Positions 23,450-34,295 of a DNA stretch of 55,879 bases are shown piece by piece; the first letter of the stretch is position 1; the number at the start of each line of letters is the position of its first letter. Source of the stretch: Promethearchaeati archaeon (GTDB lineage: Archaea; Asgardarchaeota; Heimdallarchaeia; JABLTI01). Below the pieces are notes generated by a model. It was given only the letters and a program-made list of their open reading frames with translations, made no database searches and was not told the origin of the DNA. The stretch covers positions 1-55,879 of the forward strand of contig JABLTI010000005.1 of NCBI GenBank assembly GCA_013166835.1, read 5' to 3'. The translations under genes were made by a program, and so were the position numbers.

Positions 23450-26400
23450 TTATTTTAGTGGTAATTGGCAAATTGCAGCAACAAATTCATCATTTTGATC
23501 AATTTTAGCTTTTAGCTCTAATTGGGATTTTCCTTTCAAATGAGTTTTCAGAAATTGATTGTCTATTGTAGAGATTTTGGTCGAATCGATTTCTAATACA
23601 ATTTCTTTATCTTTGATTTTACTGATAATTAAATCATGAAGATCAATTTTCAATCCAGTTCCAAGTACTTTAGAAGCGGCTTCTTTTGCGACCCAAATTT
23701 TGGTTAGGAGTTCCTCATTGATTTCTTTTTGCTGATTATTAATGAGTTCTTTTTCTTTTGAACTAATTAATTCGTCAACGAAAGAATTATCTCGCTTCAC
23801 TTTGATTTCTAAATCAATACCAGTATTGTTATTTGGATCAACGATCCCAACAGCGAAACCATTGCTGTGAGTAATTGATAAGCTAATATGTTTTTTATTT
23901 AGAATTATGAAGGGTTTACCCTGCTCATTCTTTTCGATTTTAATTTTGGATAATTGTATGTTAGGATTGATTTTCCTTAAAGCTAATTTTATAGCAATTA
24001 CACCGGCAATCCATTCTTTTCTTCTTTTTTCAACTGTAAGAGATTCATATTTTGTTTTCTCATCTGCATGAAGGAATTTATCCAAGTAATCATTTTCAGA
24101 TTCAATTTTCTTGCTTAATTGTTCTACATTAACTACTTCAAGAATTGCTTCTTTTGGTATCTCAAAGAGACGCCTTAATCGTTCAATTTGAATTTCTTGA
24201 GCTTGACTAATTTCTGCTCCAAAATCAACTTGAACTGTAGAGTACTCTTCTGCTTTTAGTAAAACTTGTCCTGTTTTTGATAAAACTTCAAAATTATAGA
24301 TACTACCAAGTTCTGAATCTTTTATCTTTGAACCTCGGATGAAAGCTGCTGGTTCTGTAGCTTTGTTAATGACGAGTGATTTAATTCCAAATGGTAAACC
24401 TAATTTACTATTCTTTATTATATCAAGTAATCCCATTGATTGGAATGCTGATTCTATGATTAGGGGATCAATAGTAAAACCTTTGTTCTCAAAACTGAAT
24501 TGGTTTTTATCACTTGTAGAAACTTTGGTAATAATATCTTGTTTGAAATCATTGATTTCTCTGAGAACATGGAATAATGGCCCATGTGGGAGAATACTAT
24601 AAATTGTTTCTTTACTAACTAATTCTTTTGGATGAAGTTTTGGTTTTGTAGCGGATTCTTCCTTTCTACTGCCCAGGATTACTTCTGCTGTGAAGTGAGT
24701 ATTTGGCTTCCCTACTACAGCGCCATCTTTTATAAATTCCGAGAATATTACGCACTTCGGATTTTTAGTGGAATAATCAATACGTGTTTTTAGGATTCGA
24801 GATTTGTCATTTGTAAATTTAATAGCGGATTTGAATTCAACATCATTAAATCCAACAAGCTTCGCTTTTGGAAATGCAATTTTTGTTAGTTCTGCGAATA
24901 TCTCAAGACCGATTACGCCAGGGAGAAATGGAATATTATCGAATCTATGATGATTTAAGTAAAGATCATCCTCAAGTGAAAAGTTCCTTTCAGTTACTAT
25001 AGATCCATCATAGTTTCGTTTGATTTTTCCAATAAGTGGATACAACTTCTTATCGACAGACAGATATTTGGAAGGTGATTCCATTAAAATGCCAATTTTA
25101 CCTGCAATAACTACTTCTGGTTCTAAGCCGAATTCAAGTTCATTGATGAAAGCCTTTACTCCGTCTTTGACTGTTATAGGAGTAACTCCAGCATGTTTCA
25201 AGATAGTCATAACAGAACCTCTTGTTGCCATACCTACTTCTCCCCAAGCAGACCAACAAATTGAAGTTGCACGAATGCCTGTGGACCTTAATTGCCAGCA
25301 ATTTTTGGAAAGATAATCATTGGCAGCGGAATAATCAACTTGCCCAGCATTTCCATATCTACCAGCAACAGAAGAGAAGCATTTGATGAATTTAACCTTC
25401 TTCAAGTTCACATTTTGAAGTAAATTGTCTAAACCAATAGCTTTCACATTATAGACTAAATCAAATTCCTCTGGTTTTTTATCTTTAATTAATCGGGATA
25501 TCTCTAATCCAGCACCATGAATTATTCCAATAATTTCTTGATTAAAATCTAATCTGATTTGATCTATAGTAGATTTCATTTGCTCAGGATTAACAACATT
25601 AGTGGTATAATATTTCACTTCAGATCCGAGAGAAGCTAGTTCTTCTTTTGCTTTCTCTATATCAATTGCTTTACTGATTTTAGACCATTCTTTCTCAATT
25701 AAAACAGGAGTGACTCTATCATTGTTTTGTTTGAGATCACTAATCAATTGTTCTTTTAGTTGAGCTAACCTTTCTTGATCATATTTAGCAATTTCAGTGA
25801 TTTTATCAGGTAATTCTTCAATACCTATTAACGCTAATTTTAGTTGATATTTTCTTGCCAATTCCCTAGTAATTTCATATGTGATACCTAATGCACCACC
25901 AGTAATCAAAACTAATTCGTCTTTTGCGATTGTAAATGGTTGTTCAGTAGGTTCGATAGGAGATTCCACTGTAATGAAAACTTTTCTCTTGCCTTCTTCT
26001 GTATAGGAAACCTCAAGAGATCCATCTCCAGCATACAACTCTTCAATAGCAAATTTAGGATTACTACAAGAAACACACTTGACAATACTATTGGTAAACT
26101 CTCGAGCAATTGCTTTAGTTAAACCTGTAAGGGAACCAGAAATAGGAGAGTATTTTCCTTCCCAGCCAAAGGAGGTTTCTGTCTTGCATATTGTTAAAAT
26201 CATAGGTGATTCAGAATATTTTACATCACGACAAAGGGTAAAGAAGATTCTTGCTGTTCTATCATGTTTATTACTTTGAGTTGTTTTTGGTTCAATGTAA
26301 ATTAGACCATCAATTACTTCTTCAGGTAATTCTTTGAGTATTTTGTCTCGAGTATTTTGGCTTTTCAAATCGATATGTTTTACTAATATAACTTTTTTAT

Positions 26401-29400
26401 TTTCTAATTGAGCAATTATCTCATTTGTAAATGGACTTGCTTCACCCGCAACTATGAACTTCTTATCCTTTAATTTTAGTTTTTCAATTTTAGGCATTGG
26501 GGCATCGATTAATTGCAAAGTTAAGCGTTGAGCAGGGACATAATCATCTTTGATTTCAGATACTGTAGTTGCAATTGCTGCTGTGGATGGTTGTAGAGCT
26601 TTATCAATTCGACTAAGAATGTAATCAGCAATTTTATTGACAGTAGAATAATCCTGTATCTGTATACCTTCTTCTCGAGGAAGATTCCATTTCGATCTAA
26701 TAATTCCAAGCATTTCAGCTTGTTTGACAGTATCAATCCCAAGATCTTCTTCTAATTCCATATCAGATTCTATCATATCTGCAGGATAACCTGTTTTTTC
26801 AGCAATTAAACTCAATACTTCATGAATGATTTCATCTTTCTTCCCTTCAAGGCTAACCACTTGTTCACCTTTCACTTCTGCAGAAGGTTGTGCTACAGAA
26901 GTTTGTGCTTCAGATGGTTTGGCTATAGGTGAGGTTATTTTCGAAGCAAGATAAGCAGCTATTTTGTTTACTGTGGAATAGTCTTGTATTCTAACACCTT
27001 CTTCTCGAGGTAGATCATATTGAGTTCTAAAAATACCAAAAAGCTCCGCCTGTTTGACTGTATCTATTCCAAGATCTTCTTCCAGATTCATATCAGGTTC
27101 AATCATATCAGAGGGATAGCCAGTTTTTTCTGATATCAGATCAATTATACTTTTAACAATTGCTCCATTAGCAACTACTCCTTTTAAAGGAATTGAAACT
27201 GGAAAAACTTGTTCTTGTTTTACAATTGATGGGTCTTCTTTTAATCGTAAAGTTCTTTTTACAACTTCAAGGGTTTTTCTACTTCCACCAATATCGTTTA
27301 ACCATTGCCCATATGCTTGTCCTTCTAGTCGTCCACTTGAAGTGTTTAGTCTAAAGAGTGCCATTGTTAATTGGGAACCAAAACCAGCTGCGAATCTTAG
27401 CGCATATTTAACATTGTATTTTCCACCTTTGGATAGATTCAGTGGTCCTAATTCTGGATCAAGTTCTTTCCAATTAGCTACAGGTGGAACAATACCTTTC
27501 TCAAGGATCTTAATTGCTACAACGTCTTCTATCCCTGCACCCATTGCGTGACCTGTAAATCCTTTGGTATTAGCTATTACTATTCTATCTAACATTGAGC
27601 CAAATGTTTTCCTTAATGCATCAACTTCAGCAGAAGCACTTCCACCTCGAGCTGGAGTATAAGTTTCATGACTAACAAATACCATTTCCTTAGCCATTTC
27701 CTCTCGAGAGATATTGAATCTTCTCTCGATTATAGAGATGAATTCATCCATTTGCGAAGAAATGTGCTCTCTATCTAATCTTGTTCCATGAAATGCTGAA
27801 TTAACAATATGAGTCCCAAGGAGATCCACAATTGGTTTTATTCCTCGAGTTTGAATTGCTGATTCCGACTCAATAATTACACCGACAGCACCCATTCCAA
27901 TGATCATTCCATGTCGTCTTTTATCGAATGGTAATGCTGCTTCTTTCACATCCTCTTTTGTAGTTGCTGCACCGACAGCTAGGAAACCAGAAGAAATCCA
28001 TTCCAACATTTCCTCATTAGTTACATCATCTGCTGCAATTACAATTACTCGCTGACATCTCCCAGTTCTAATCCAATCTTCAGCAATAGCTATAGCTTGT
28101 GTTGTAGAGGAACATGCAGCATTAACTTGTGTGTTTGGACCTCTCGCTCGTATGAATTGAGCGAATTGTGAGTGACCCATTGATAAAATCTCGAAAAGGA
28201 ATTTCCTACTAAATTGGAATCTTGAGTCTTTATCAGATGTGATTTGTGTTTTATTCTCTTGATACCACTGCAGCATTCGATCCTTTGATTTCTTATCTGA
28301 AATTTGTTCAATTAATTCATCAAATAATAAGTGAATTTCTTCTTTGTTTTTAGTTTTATATTTATCAGCTAGAAATTCAGAAAGAACTGAAATTAAATTA
28401 CTGTAAGCTGGAAAAGCAGAAGCAAATACAATTCCAGTTTCATTTCTAAGTGATTCTGGAAGTGCCCAACCCTTGACTATTTCCTTACCAACAGAGGTTT
28501 TCACTTTTAGTGGCATTAAAGGTATGCCAGCATCTCTTAGTGCCTCGATTCCAGCAGCAAACGCTAATTGGAAAGTGATATCCAATAAATCGGTAAAATC
28601 AGCATCCACACCATATTCTTTTGATAGATCAAATTGACCCTTTTGAGCTGCAAGTTTAATTACTTCTCCAACATCAGAAATTGTTTGGAATTGCGCACCA
28701 TTGACTGCATCTTTTACTAATCTTACAATGTTCTTATCAACCATCTTCTCACGCATATTCATTGGGATAAGATCAATGAAATTCTCTCCAGCAAGGATGT
28801 CATCAAAGTTTGAATCCCCGAAAACTTTCCTATCCTTACCTGGAAGACCGATTGAGATACCTGTAATTCCAATTGCTTCAGTATTGATGTTTAGTTTATC
28901 AAATTCTCTTTTCTCTTTTAGAGCTTCAGCAATTGTGCTTTTGTAGGTGTCAAATCCCGCTTTTAGAAATGCTCGAATAGCTGGGGCTTGTAATTCTAAA
29001 TAATCTGTGAAAGAGTCATCACTGATAACTTCGACAAGTTCTTGTGTTTCTAGAACATCAAAAGGTGATTCCTTGTGTATTATTTGAGTTCTTGTTTCTA
29101 TGGGTGGCGACACAGCAGAAACAAGTTGTTGTTTTGGTTTCTTTTCCAAAAATCTCTCAAGTGGTTTTTTGAATTCTTGAGTATAAAATGAATCGTCTAG
29201 TTTTGGAATCTTTAATGGAAATCCAAAAGATCCTAAAGCAGCAATCACTTCACTTAGATGTTGCATTTCACCCTTCTTAGGGTGACATGCTGCTAGTGCA
29301 ATAAAGTCATTCTTATCTTCTAATATTGCTCGTGCAAAACTCGTTAGTACATATTTAGGACCAATTTCAATAAAGGTTCTAACTCCTTCTTTCTCATACA

Positions 29401-32400
29401 TATTGACTATTTGCTTTTGCCATTCAACAGGAGAAGATACTTGCTTACACAATAATGGAACTATTTTGTCTCTTCCTTCTGGATAAATTTCACCAGTTAC
29501 GTTACTTGAAATTGGAATTATCGATTTATTATAAGTTAGAGGCTCAATCGATTTTCTGTATGCTTGAATAGCAGGTTTCACAATGTCAGAGTGAAAAGCA
29601 GCTGATACAGGTAAAGGAATTGCAGTTATACCTTCTTCAGTAAACAATTTTATTGCTTCTTTTATTGCAGATGATGCTCCAGATATAACAGTTTGTTTTG
29701 GTGAATTCTTATTAGCAGCAATCACATAACCTTTAACTTTCTTCAGTATCTTCTCTACTTGTTCATACCCAGCACCAACACCTGCCATCATTCCTTTATC
29801 CATTGCTTGGAGTGAAGCCATTGCTTGACCTCTTGGAATAATAGCTAATATTCCATCTCTGAAACTAAATATTCCTGAAGCAACCAATGCTGCATATTCA
29901 CCCATACTGTGTCCTGCCACAAAATCAGGTTTTATTCCAAATTGAATTAGAAGTCTGAATATGGCTATATCAAGAACGAAAATTGCTGGTTGAGTTATTT
30001 CTGTTTGCTTTAATAACTCTATTACTTCTTCATCACTTTTGTTTACAGCGAAAATAATCTCTGAGATTTTGAAACCTAACAACTCTTCCATTATTTCATC
30101 TGCTTCTTTGAATGTGGAACGAACAATTTCGAATCTTTCGTAAAGTTCTCTACCCATTCTAACATATTGGCTTCCTTGTCCTGGAAATAGAAAAGCAATT
30201 TTTCCGAGTTTGTGATCTTCGCCATAAAATATTCCCTTATTTCTCAGAATGGTTCGTTTCTCTTTGCTTTTCAAGCCACTCAATAATTGATCAATTGAAC
30301 TTGATAATTCAGTTAATGAGTTACAAGTAATTCCAGCTCTAACAGGTTTCTTAAGTGATTTAGTTGAATCAAAAGCAATTTCCCGAACACGTGGACCTAT
30401 ACCATCAATCGCAAAACTACTTGATATTTGTTTATTCTTAAGCTCAAGAATGCTTTTCTCTAATTCAGCTTCGGTTTCTCCACCAAAGAATATTGCATCG
30501 GTTTCTAGTGTTTTATATTGTTTCAAATACTCTTGCCATTTTTCTTGATTCAAAATTATATCAAATTCTTGTTTTACTGGAGAAACATCTGGAGAAATCT
30601 TGACACCAGCTAATAATCTTTGTAATTCTGATGGGCTAATAAGTGTTGGTAGATGACCTTTGGTTTTACCAGGAATATATTCTTCTATAATTGTATGGTA
30701 ATTTGTTCCACCAAACCCGAAGGAGGAAACTCCTGCAATACGTGTTCCTGTTTTTGGTTCAATCCATTTTTGACTCTTAGTATTGACAAAAAATGGTGAG
30801 ATATCCCAATTGATGTTTGGATTTGGAATCTCAAAATTAATTGAAGGAGGTAATATTTTGTGATGGAGAGCTAAAGCGACTTTAATTAATGAAGCAATTC
30901 CGGCAGCACTTTTAAGATGACCAATTTGACTTTTTATTGAACCAAGAGCAATAGATGAATAAGGAGCTTTTTCTGCGAGTTCATTTAGAACTTGTAATTC
31001 TATTACATCTCCAACAGTAGTACTGGTTCCGTGGGCTTCGACCAATTGAAGATCAGAAAAGACCACATCAGCTTGGTCTAAAGCTCTTTGTATTGCTAAT
31101 TTTTGACCAATAGGATTTGGAGCAGTAATTCCCTTACCTTTTCCATCAGAAGAGGAACCAAGACCTCTTACTACAGCATAAATTTTATGTCCATCTTTAA
31201 TAGCGTCAGATAATCGTTTAAGGACAATAAAACCAGCTCCTTCACCCATTACAAAACCATTTGCTCGTTTATCAAATGGGTAAGAACCATCGGCTGCTAA
31301 AGCCCCTATTTTAGAGAATTTTATAAAAGTTGTTGGATCAAGAGAACAATCAGCTCCACCACAAAGAGCAATGTCACATTCTTTATCCAGAAGTCCTTTA
31401 GCTGCAACGTTTAATGCAGCTAAGCTGGATGCACATGCTGCGTCTGTCGTCATATTTTTACCACGTAGATTGAAGACATTAGCAATTCTACCTGCAATAA
31501 CATTCGATAATTCTCCAGGCATTGAATCTTCATTTAATGGTTTCAATCGCAAATCAAAATCATCTTCTACAAATCTCTTGATGTCAGCCCATAGTTTGGG
31601 ATCCATGTCTTTGAAAGAGGATGATCTTTCAATTGCGTTAAAAGTTTCTGGGAGAAAGATTCTTCTTGAATAATGAGAACGAATTTCATCACCCATTGAA
31701 TTACCAATTATTATTGCGGTATTACTATGATCTACAGTTTTCCCAAGCAATCCTGCATCCATTAAAGCTTCTTTCGCTGCTACAAGAGCGAATTTCTGCA
31801 CTTCGCCCATTGTTATGGCAACTTTAGGTGGAATTTTAAATTCCAAGGAATCAAATGTGAAGTTTTTAATTGTAGCTGCAATTTTTGCATAAGTTTTGCC
31901 AGGGGCATTTCTATCCGCACTATAAAATAAGTCTAAATCATTTAACCAACGTTCTTTGGGTATTTCATGTATAGAATTCACTTTCTTCTTAATATTCTTC
32001 CAATAAGTCTCAATATTTGGAGCGTCAGGTAAAACACATCCAAGACCAATTATCGCTACACCTTCTCCCTCGAATATTTCTGTATTTACTATTTGTGAAT
32101 TTGACTCCACAGTAATCGTTTGTTGCTGTATTACAGGTTGTTTGGTTATTTTGGACATTTTCTCGAATTTTTCAAGTAATTCTGTAATTCTACCCATTAG
32201 CACTTTCTGTGAATTTCCAACTAATTCTTTATGTAAATGATCGATAGATCTTATACAACGAAGACTCGTGACAATTTGACCAATAAGGTAATTTCCTTTT
32301 TGGTACTGAATTTTTTCATCAACATACATGAATCTATTTGGTTTATCATCTTCTCCATCTGGATTCCAAATTTCTCCAAGTGCAGCAATTCTTGTTGCTC

Positions 32401-34249
32401 CTAGATTGTCTCTTTCATACTGATGTTTTCTCTCTTTTAATGGAACACCTTGTTCTATTCTATCGTGTTCTCTTTTTATAATTTCACGAGCACATGGTGT
32501 TGGTATTGATCTTGCTCGAGTGTTTACAGTATCGCCTAAAACCATTGTTTCCTTAGCGTTGAGAGCTAATTGCTGATATAATGGTTGAATTGCACCTGTC
32601 CCAACGATTTCTTTAACTAGAATGTATGCGGAACCAACCCACATTATTCCATTCATTAATTTTGGCAATGCTGATGCAATAATTCCTGCAATTGCTGCAG
32701 AAAATCTATCACCAATTCCACCTGCAAATGCTACAGTTACTTTTTGATTGCTTTGCTCAATAGACTCTTTTTGTTGTATTAGTTGATGTAAAGAAAGCTC
32801 CCACAAAACAAAACTGGTTAAGAAACCAATATGACCACCACATTCCATTCCTTCCAGAACGAGATTTTTAACATCTGATTTGATAGCTTCTGCAAAAATA
32901 ATTGGAGACGGTGTATGAAGAAACGTCTTAATTCCATAACTCATTACTTCTTTCGCATGATCAATAGTTCCAGCAGCTACAACAGCAAATGAAGGCTTAG
33001 TTTCTTTCAATATTTCAAGGTGTGCATCTCGAGCAGTTTTATTTGCATCCAAACAAATAATTCCACAACCAAATGGTTTTCCACCTAATTTTTCTTTTGT
33101 CTTTTTAATGAGAGTTCTGGTTTGATTTGGGAAAAGTGATCCTAAAGCTAGGATTGGTAATGCGCCTGCGTCGGAAATAACTTTAGCAAAAGTGGGATTT
33201 TCAGAAATATTTGCCATTGGACCTTGAATAATTGGGTATTTGATTCCTAATTCTTTTGCAATTTCATTTTTTTTCCTAAATGGATAATTTGTAACTGCAT
33301 TCCTGATTTGCTTCTCAGTTTGCTTCAATAATCCGTTAATTATTCCTAATACATTAGAAAACTTACTAGTCAGAATTTTGGCAAAAGGAACATCTTGTCC
33401 TAGTGGAATTAAACAATTAGAAAGATCATCTTTTTCAAACATCTCTCTTTGAGATAATAATTGTTCAGTGAATTGTTTTGTTCTTTCCTTCTTAGTTAGT
33501 TTAAGCAATTCCTTTTCTTTCTGTTGGAATTCTTTGACGACTCTTGTTCCTAATCTTGCATATACTCGGTATTTATTTTTGGTTGATTCACCTAGTACTT
33601 TAGTATCAGTCGCATCTAATTTTTCTATAAATTCTTTTGCATTTTTAGATAAGGGACTTTCAGGTGTAAGGTACAACTGTGAATCAAGAATGACCCCTTT
33701 AGCTCCTATACCAATAATTGCTGGAACAGTGTATAAACCCATACCACCTTGAATTATGAATGGTAATCCTGCATCAGCGAATTGCTGAGATAGAATAAAT
33801 GAAGTTTCATCACCAACACGACCTGCTGCTTCATTGCCTTTTACAATAAATGCCTGAGCCCACTTCTTCTCATATGCTTCTTTTAGAGAAATTACTTCGG
33901 CTAATAATACAATTGATTTTTTAGATGCATTGTTCAAATCACTTTTTGTTAATTGAAAATCACCAATTACAAGGATTAATGGAAAAGAGTCATTGTGGAG
34001 TTTTAAAACTAAATCTAGTTGTTCGTGATCACAAACCCTGACCCCAAAAGAACTTGTAAATTCTGTCAAACTGTTCTGTAAGAGTTGTTCTGATTCTTGT
34101 TGAAGAAGTCGTTCCAAGTCAACAAAACCAATTCCACCTGCATTTATGACTGCTTTAACTAAACTAGTGTTTAGCAATCCAGGGGGATTATATGCAAAAA
34201 TTGGTTTACGTTCACTTATGATAGATTCAAAATCATATTTTGGTGCCAT
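23450..34249 (-). CDS. Iterative type I PKS/FAS-like megasynthase: ER-ER-KS-AT-KS-ACP-ACP-KR-DH-PPTase
   Basis: 3599 residues; ATG 34249 has AGGAG eight bases upstream. Domain order: NPD/FabK-like domain 1 (about 1-330; GNEAAGRVG where the His is Arg); NPD domain 2 (about 333-660; ECGGHIG, His473); KS1 (about 727-1190; Cys939, His1073, His1111); AT (about 1350-1645; GHSMGE, Ser1448, malonyl-type AFHS); KS2 (about 1790-2275; Cys2046, His2194 in SHETYTP, His2234); two ACPs (LGIDTVKQAE, attachment residue Thr2397 and Thr2507 instead of Ser); KR (GGALGI near 2780, Tyr2973); DH double hotdog (HH 3100-3101, Asp3261); Sfp-type PPTase (Asp3479, KEAASK with Glu3523). All steps for full reduction of a malonyl-derived chain are present; no thioesterase. 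It resembles a fused PfaD-A-C-E set; product unknown. Acyl-CoA carboxylase genes are adjacent. Confidence 0.93.
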   Translation of the reverse strand: MAPKYDFESIISERKPIFAYNPPGLLNTSLVKAVINAGGIGFVDLERLLQQESEQLLQNSLTEFTSSFGVRVCDHEQLDLVLKLHNDSFPLILVIGDFQLTKSDLNNASKKSIVLLAEVISLKEAYEKKWAQAFIVKGNEAAGRVGDETSFILSQQFADAGLPFIIQGGMGLYTVPAIIGIGAKGVILDSQLYLTPESPLSKNAKEFIEKLDATDTKVLGESTKNKYRVYARLGTRVVKEFQQKEKELLKLTKKERTKQFTEQLLSQREMFEKDDLSNCLIPLGQDVPFAKILTSKFSNVLGIINGLLKQTEKQIRNAVTNYPFRKKNEIAKELGIKYPIIQGPMANISENPTFAKVISDAGALPILALGSLFPNQTRTLIKKTKEKLGGKPFGCGIICLDANKTARDAHLEILKETKPSFAVVAAGTIDHAKEVMSYGIKTFLHTPSPIIFAEAIKSDVKNLVLEGMECGGHIGFLTSFVLWELSLHQLIQQKESIEQSNQKVTVAFAGGIGDRFSAAIAGIIASALPKLMNGIMWVGSAYILVKEIVGTGAIQPLYQQLALNAKETMVLGDTVNTRARSIPTPCAREIIKREHDRIEQGVPLKERKHQYERDNLGATRIAALGEIWNPDGEDDKPNRFMYVDEKIQYQKGNYLIGQIVTSLRCIRSIDHLHKELVGNSQKVLMGRITELLEKFEKMSKITKQPVIQQQTITVESNSQIVNTEIFEGEGVAIIGLGCVLPDAPNIETYWKNIKKKVNSIHEIPKERWLNDLDLFYSADRNAPGKTYAKIAATIKNFTFDSLEFKIPPKVAITMGEVQKFALVAAKEALMDAGLLGKTVDHSNTAIIIGNSMGDEIRSHYSRRIFLPETFNAIERSSSFKDMDPKLWADIKRFVEDDFDLRLKPLNEDSMPGELSNVIAGRIANVFNLRGKNMTTDAACASSLAALNVAAKGLLDKECDIALCGGADCSLDPTTFIKFSKIGALAADGSYPFDKRANGFVMGEGAGFIVLKRLSDAIKDGHKIYAVVRGLGSSSDGKGKGITAPNPIGQKLAIQRALDQADVVFSDLQLVEAHGTSTTVGDVIELQVLNELAEKAPYSSIALGSIKSQIGHLKSAAGIASLIKVALALHHKILPPSINFEIPNPNINWDISPFFVNTKSQKWIEPKTGTRIAGVSSFGFGGTNYHTIIEEYIPGKTKGHLPTLISPSELQRLLAGVKISPDVSPVKQEFDIILNQEKWQEYLKQYKTLETDAIFFGGETEAELEKSILELKNKQISSSFAIDGIGPRVREIAFDSTKSLKKPVRAGITCNSLTELSSSIDQLLSGLKSKEKRTILRNKGIFYGEDHKLGKIAFLFPGQGSQYVRMGRELYERFEIVRSTFKEADEIMEELLGFKISEIIFAVNKSDEEVIELLKQTEITQPAIFVLDIAIFRLLIQFGIKPDFVAGHSMGEYAALVASGIFSFRDGILAIIPRGQAMASLQAMDKGMMAGVGAGYEQVEKILKKVKGYVIAANKNSPKQTVISGASSAIKEAIKLFTEEGITAIPLPVSAAFHSDIVKPAIQAYRKSIEPLTYNKSIIPISSNVTGEIYPEGRDKIVPLLCKQVSSPVEWQKQIVNMYEKEGVRTFIEIGPKYVLTSFARAILEDKNDFIALAACHPKKGEMQHLSEVIAALGSFGFPLKIPKLDDSFYTQEFKKPLERFLEKKPKQQLVSAVSPPIETRTQIIHKESPFDVLETQELVEVISDDSFTDYLELQAPAIRAFLKAGFDTYKSTIAEALKEKREFDKLNINTEAIGITGISIGLPGKDRKVFGDSNFDDILAGENFIDLIPMNMREKMVDKNIVRLVKDAVNGAQFQTISDVGEVIKLAAQKGQFDLSKEYGVDADFTDLLDITFQLAFAAGIEALRDAGIPLMPLKVKTSVGKEIVKGWALPESLRNETGIVFASAFPAYSNLISVLSEFLADKYKTKNKEEIHLLFDELIEQISDKKSKDRMLQWYQENKTQITSDKDSRFQFSRKFLFEILSMGHSQFAQFIRARGPNTQVNAACSSTTQAIAIAEDWIRTGRCQRVIVIAADDVTNEEMLEWISSGFLAVGAATTKEDVKEAALPFDKRRHGMIIGMGAVGVIIESESAIQTRGIKPIVDLLGTHIVNSAFHGTRLDREHISSQMDEFISIIERRFNISREEMAKEMVFVSHETYTPARGGSASAEVDALRKTFGSMLDRIVIANTKGFTGHAMGAGIEDVVAIKILEKGIVPPVANWKELDPELGPLNLSKGGKYNVKYALRFAAGFGSQLTMALFRLNTSSGRLEGQAYGQWLNDIGGSRKTLEVVKRTLRLKEDPSIVKQEQVFPVSIPLKGVVANGAIVKSIIDLISEKTGYPSDMIEPDMNLEEDLGIDTVKQAELFGIFRTQYDLPREEGVRIQDYSTVNKIAAYLASKITSPIAKPSEAQTSVAQPSAEVKGEQVVSLEGKKDEIIHEVLSLIAEKTGYPADMIESDMELEEDLGIDTVKQAEMLGIIRSKWNLPREEGIQIQDYSTVNKIADYILSRIDKALQPSTAAIATTVSEIKDDYVPAQRLTLQLIDAPMPKIEKLKLKDKKFIVAGEASPFTNEIIAQLENKKVILVKHIDLKSQNTRDKILKELPEEVIDGLIYIEPKTTQSNKHDRTARIFFTLCRDVKYSESPMILTICKTETSFGWEGKYSPISGSLTGLTKAIAREFTNSIVKCVSCSNPKFAIEELYAGDGSLEVSYTEEGKRKVFITVESPIEPTEQPFTIAKDELVLITGGALGITYEITRELARKYQLKLALIGIEELPDKITEIAKYDQERLAQLKEQLISDLKQNNDRVTPVLIEKEWSKISKAIDIEKAKEELASLGSEVKYYTTNVVNPEQMKSTIDQIRLDFNQEIIGIIHGAGLEISRLIKDKKPEEFDLVYNVKAIGLDNLLQNVNLKKVKFIKCFSSVAGRYGNAGQVDYSAANDYLSKNCWQLRSTGIRATSICWSAWGEVGMATRGSVMTILKHAGVTPITVKDGVKAFINELEFGLEPEVVIAGKIGILMESPSKYLSVDKKLYPLIGKIKRNYDGSIVTERNFSLEDDLYLNHHRFDNIPFLPGVIGLEIFAELTKIAFPKAKLVGFNDVEFKSAIKFTNDKSRILKTRIDYSTKNPKCVIFSEFIKDGAVVGKPNTHFTAEVILGSRKEESATKPKLHPKELVSKETIYSILPHGPLFHVLREINDFKQDIITKVSTSDKNQFSFENKGFTIDPLIIESAFQSMGLLDIIKNSKLGLPFGIKSLVINKATEPAAFIRGSKIKDSELGSIYNFEVLSKTGQVLLKAEEYSTVQVDFGAEISQAQEIQIERLRRLFEIPKEAILEVVNVEQLSKKIESENDYLDKFLHADEKTKYESLTVEKRRKEWIAGVIAIKLALRKINPNIQLSKIKIEKNEQGKPFIILNKKHISLSITHSNGFAVGIVDPNNNTGIDLEIKVKRDNSFVDELISSKEKELINNQQKEINEELLTKIWVAKEAASKVLGTGLKIDLHDLIISKIKDKEIVLEIDSTKISTIDNQFLKTHLKGKSQLELKAKIDQNDEFVAAICQLPLK

Positions 34250-34295
34250 TTTTCTATCTCCTGATTAGTAAATATTTGATAGTGATTTTGTGAGC

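Noticed and set aside
23450..34249. N-terminal domains as a nitronate monooxygenase
   Set aside because: The NPD fold also serves as FabK/PfaD-type enoyl reductase, and fusion to KS-AT-KR-DH makes the reductase role more likely.
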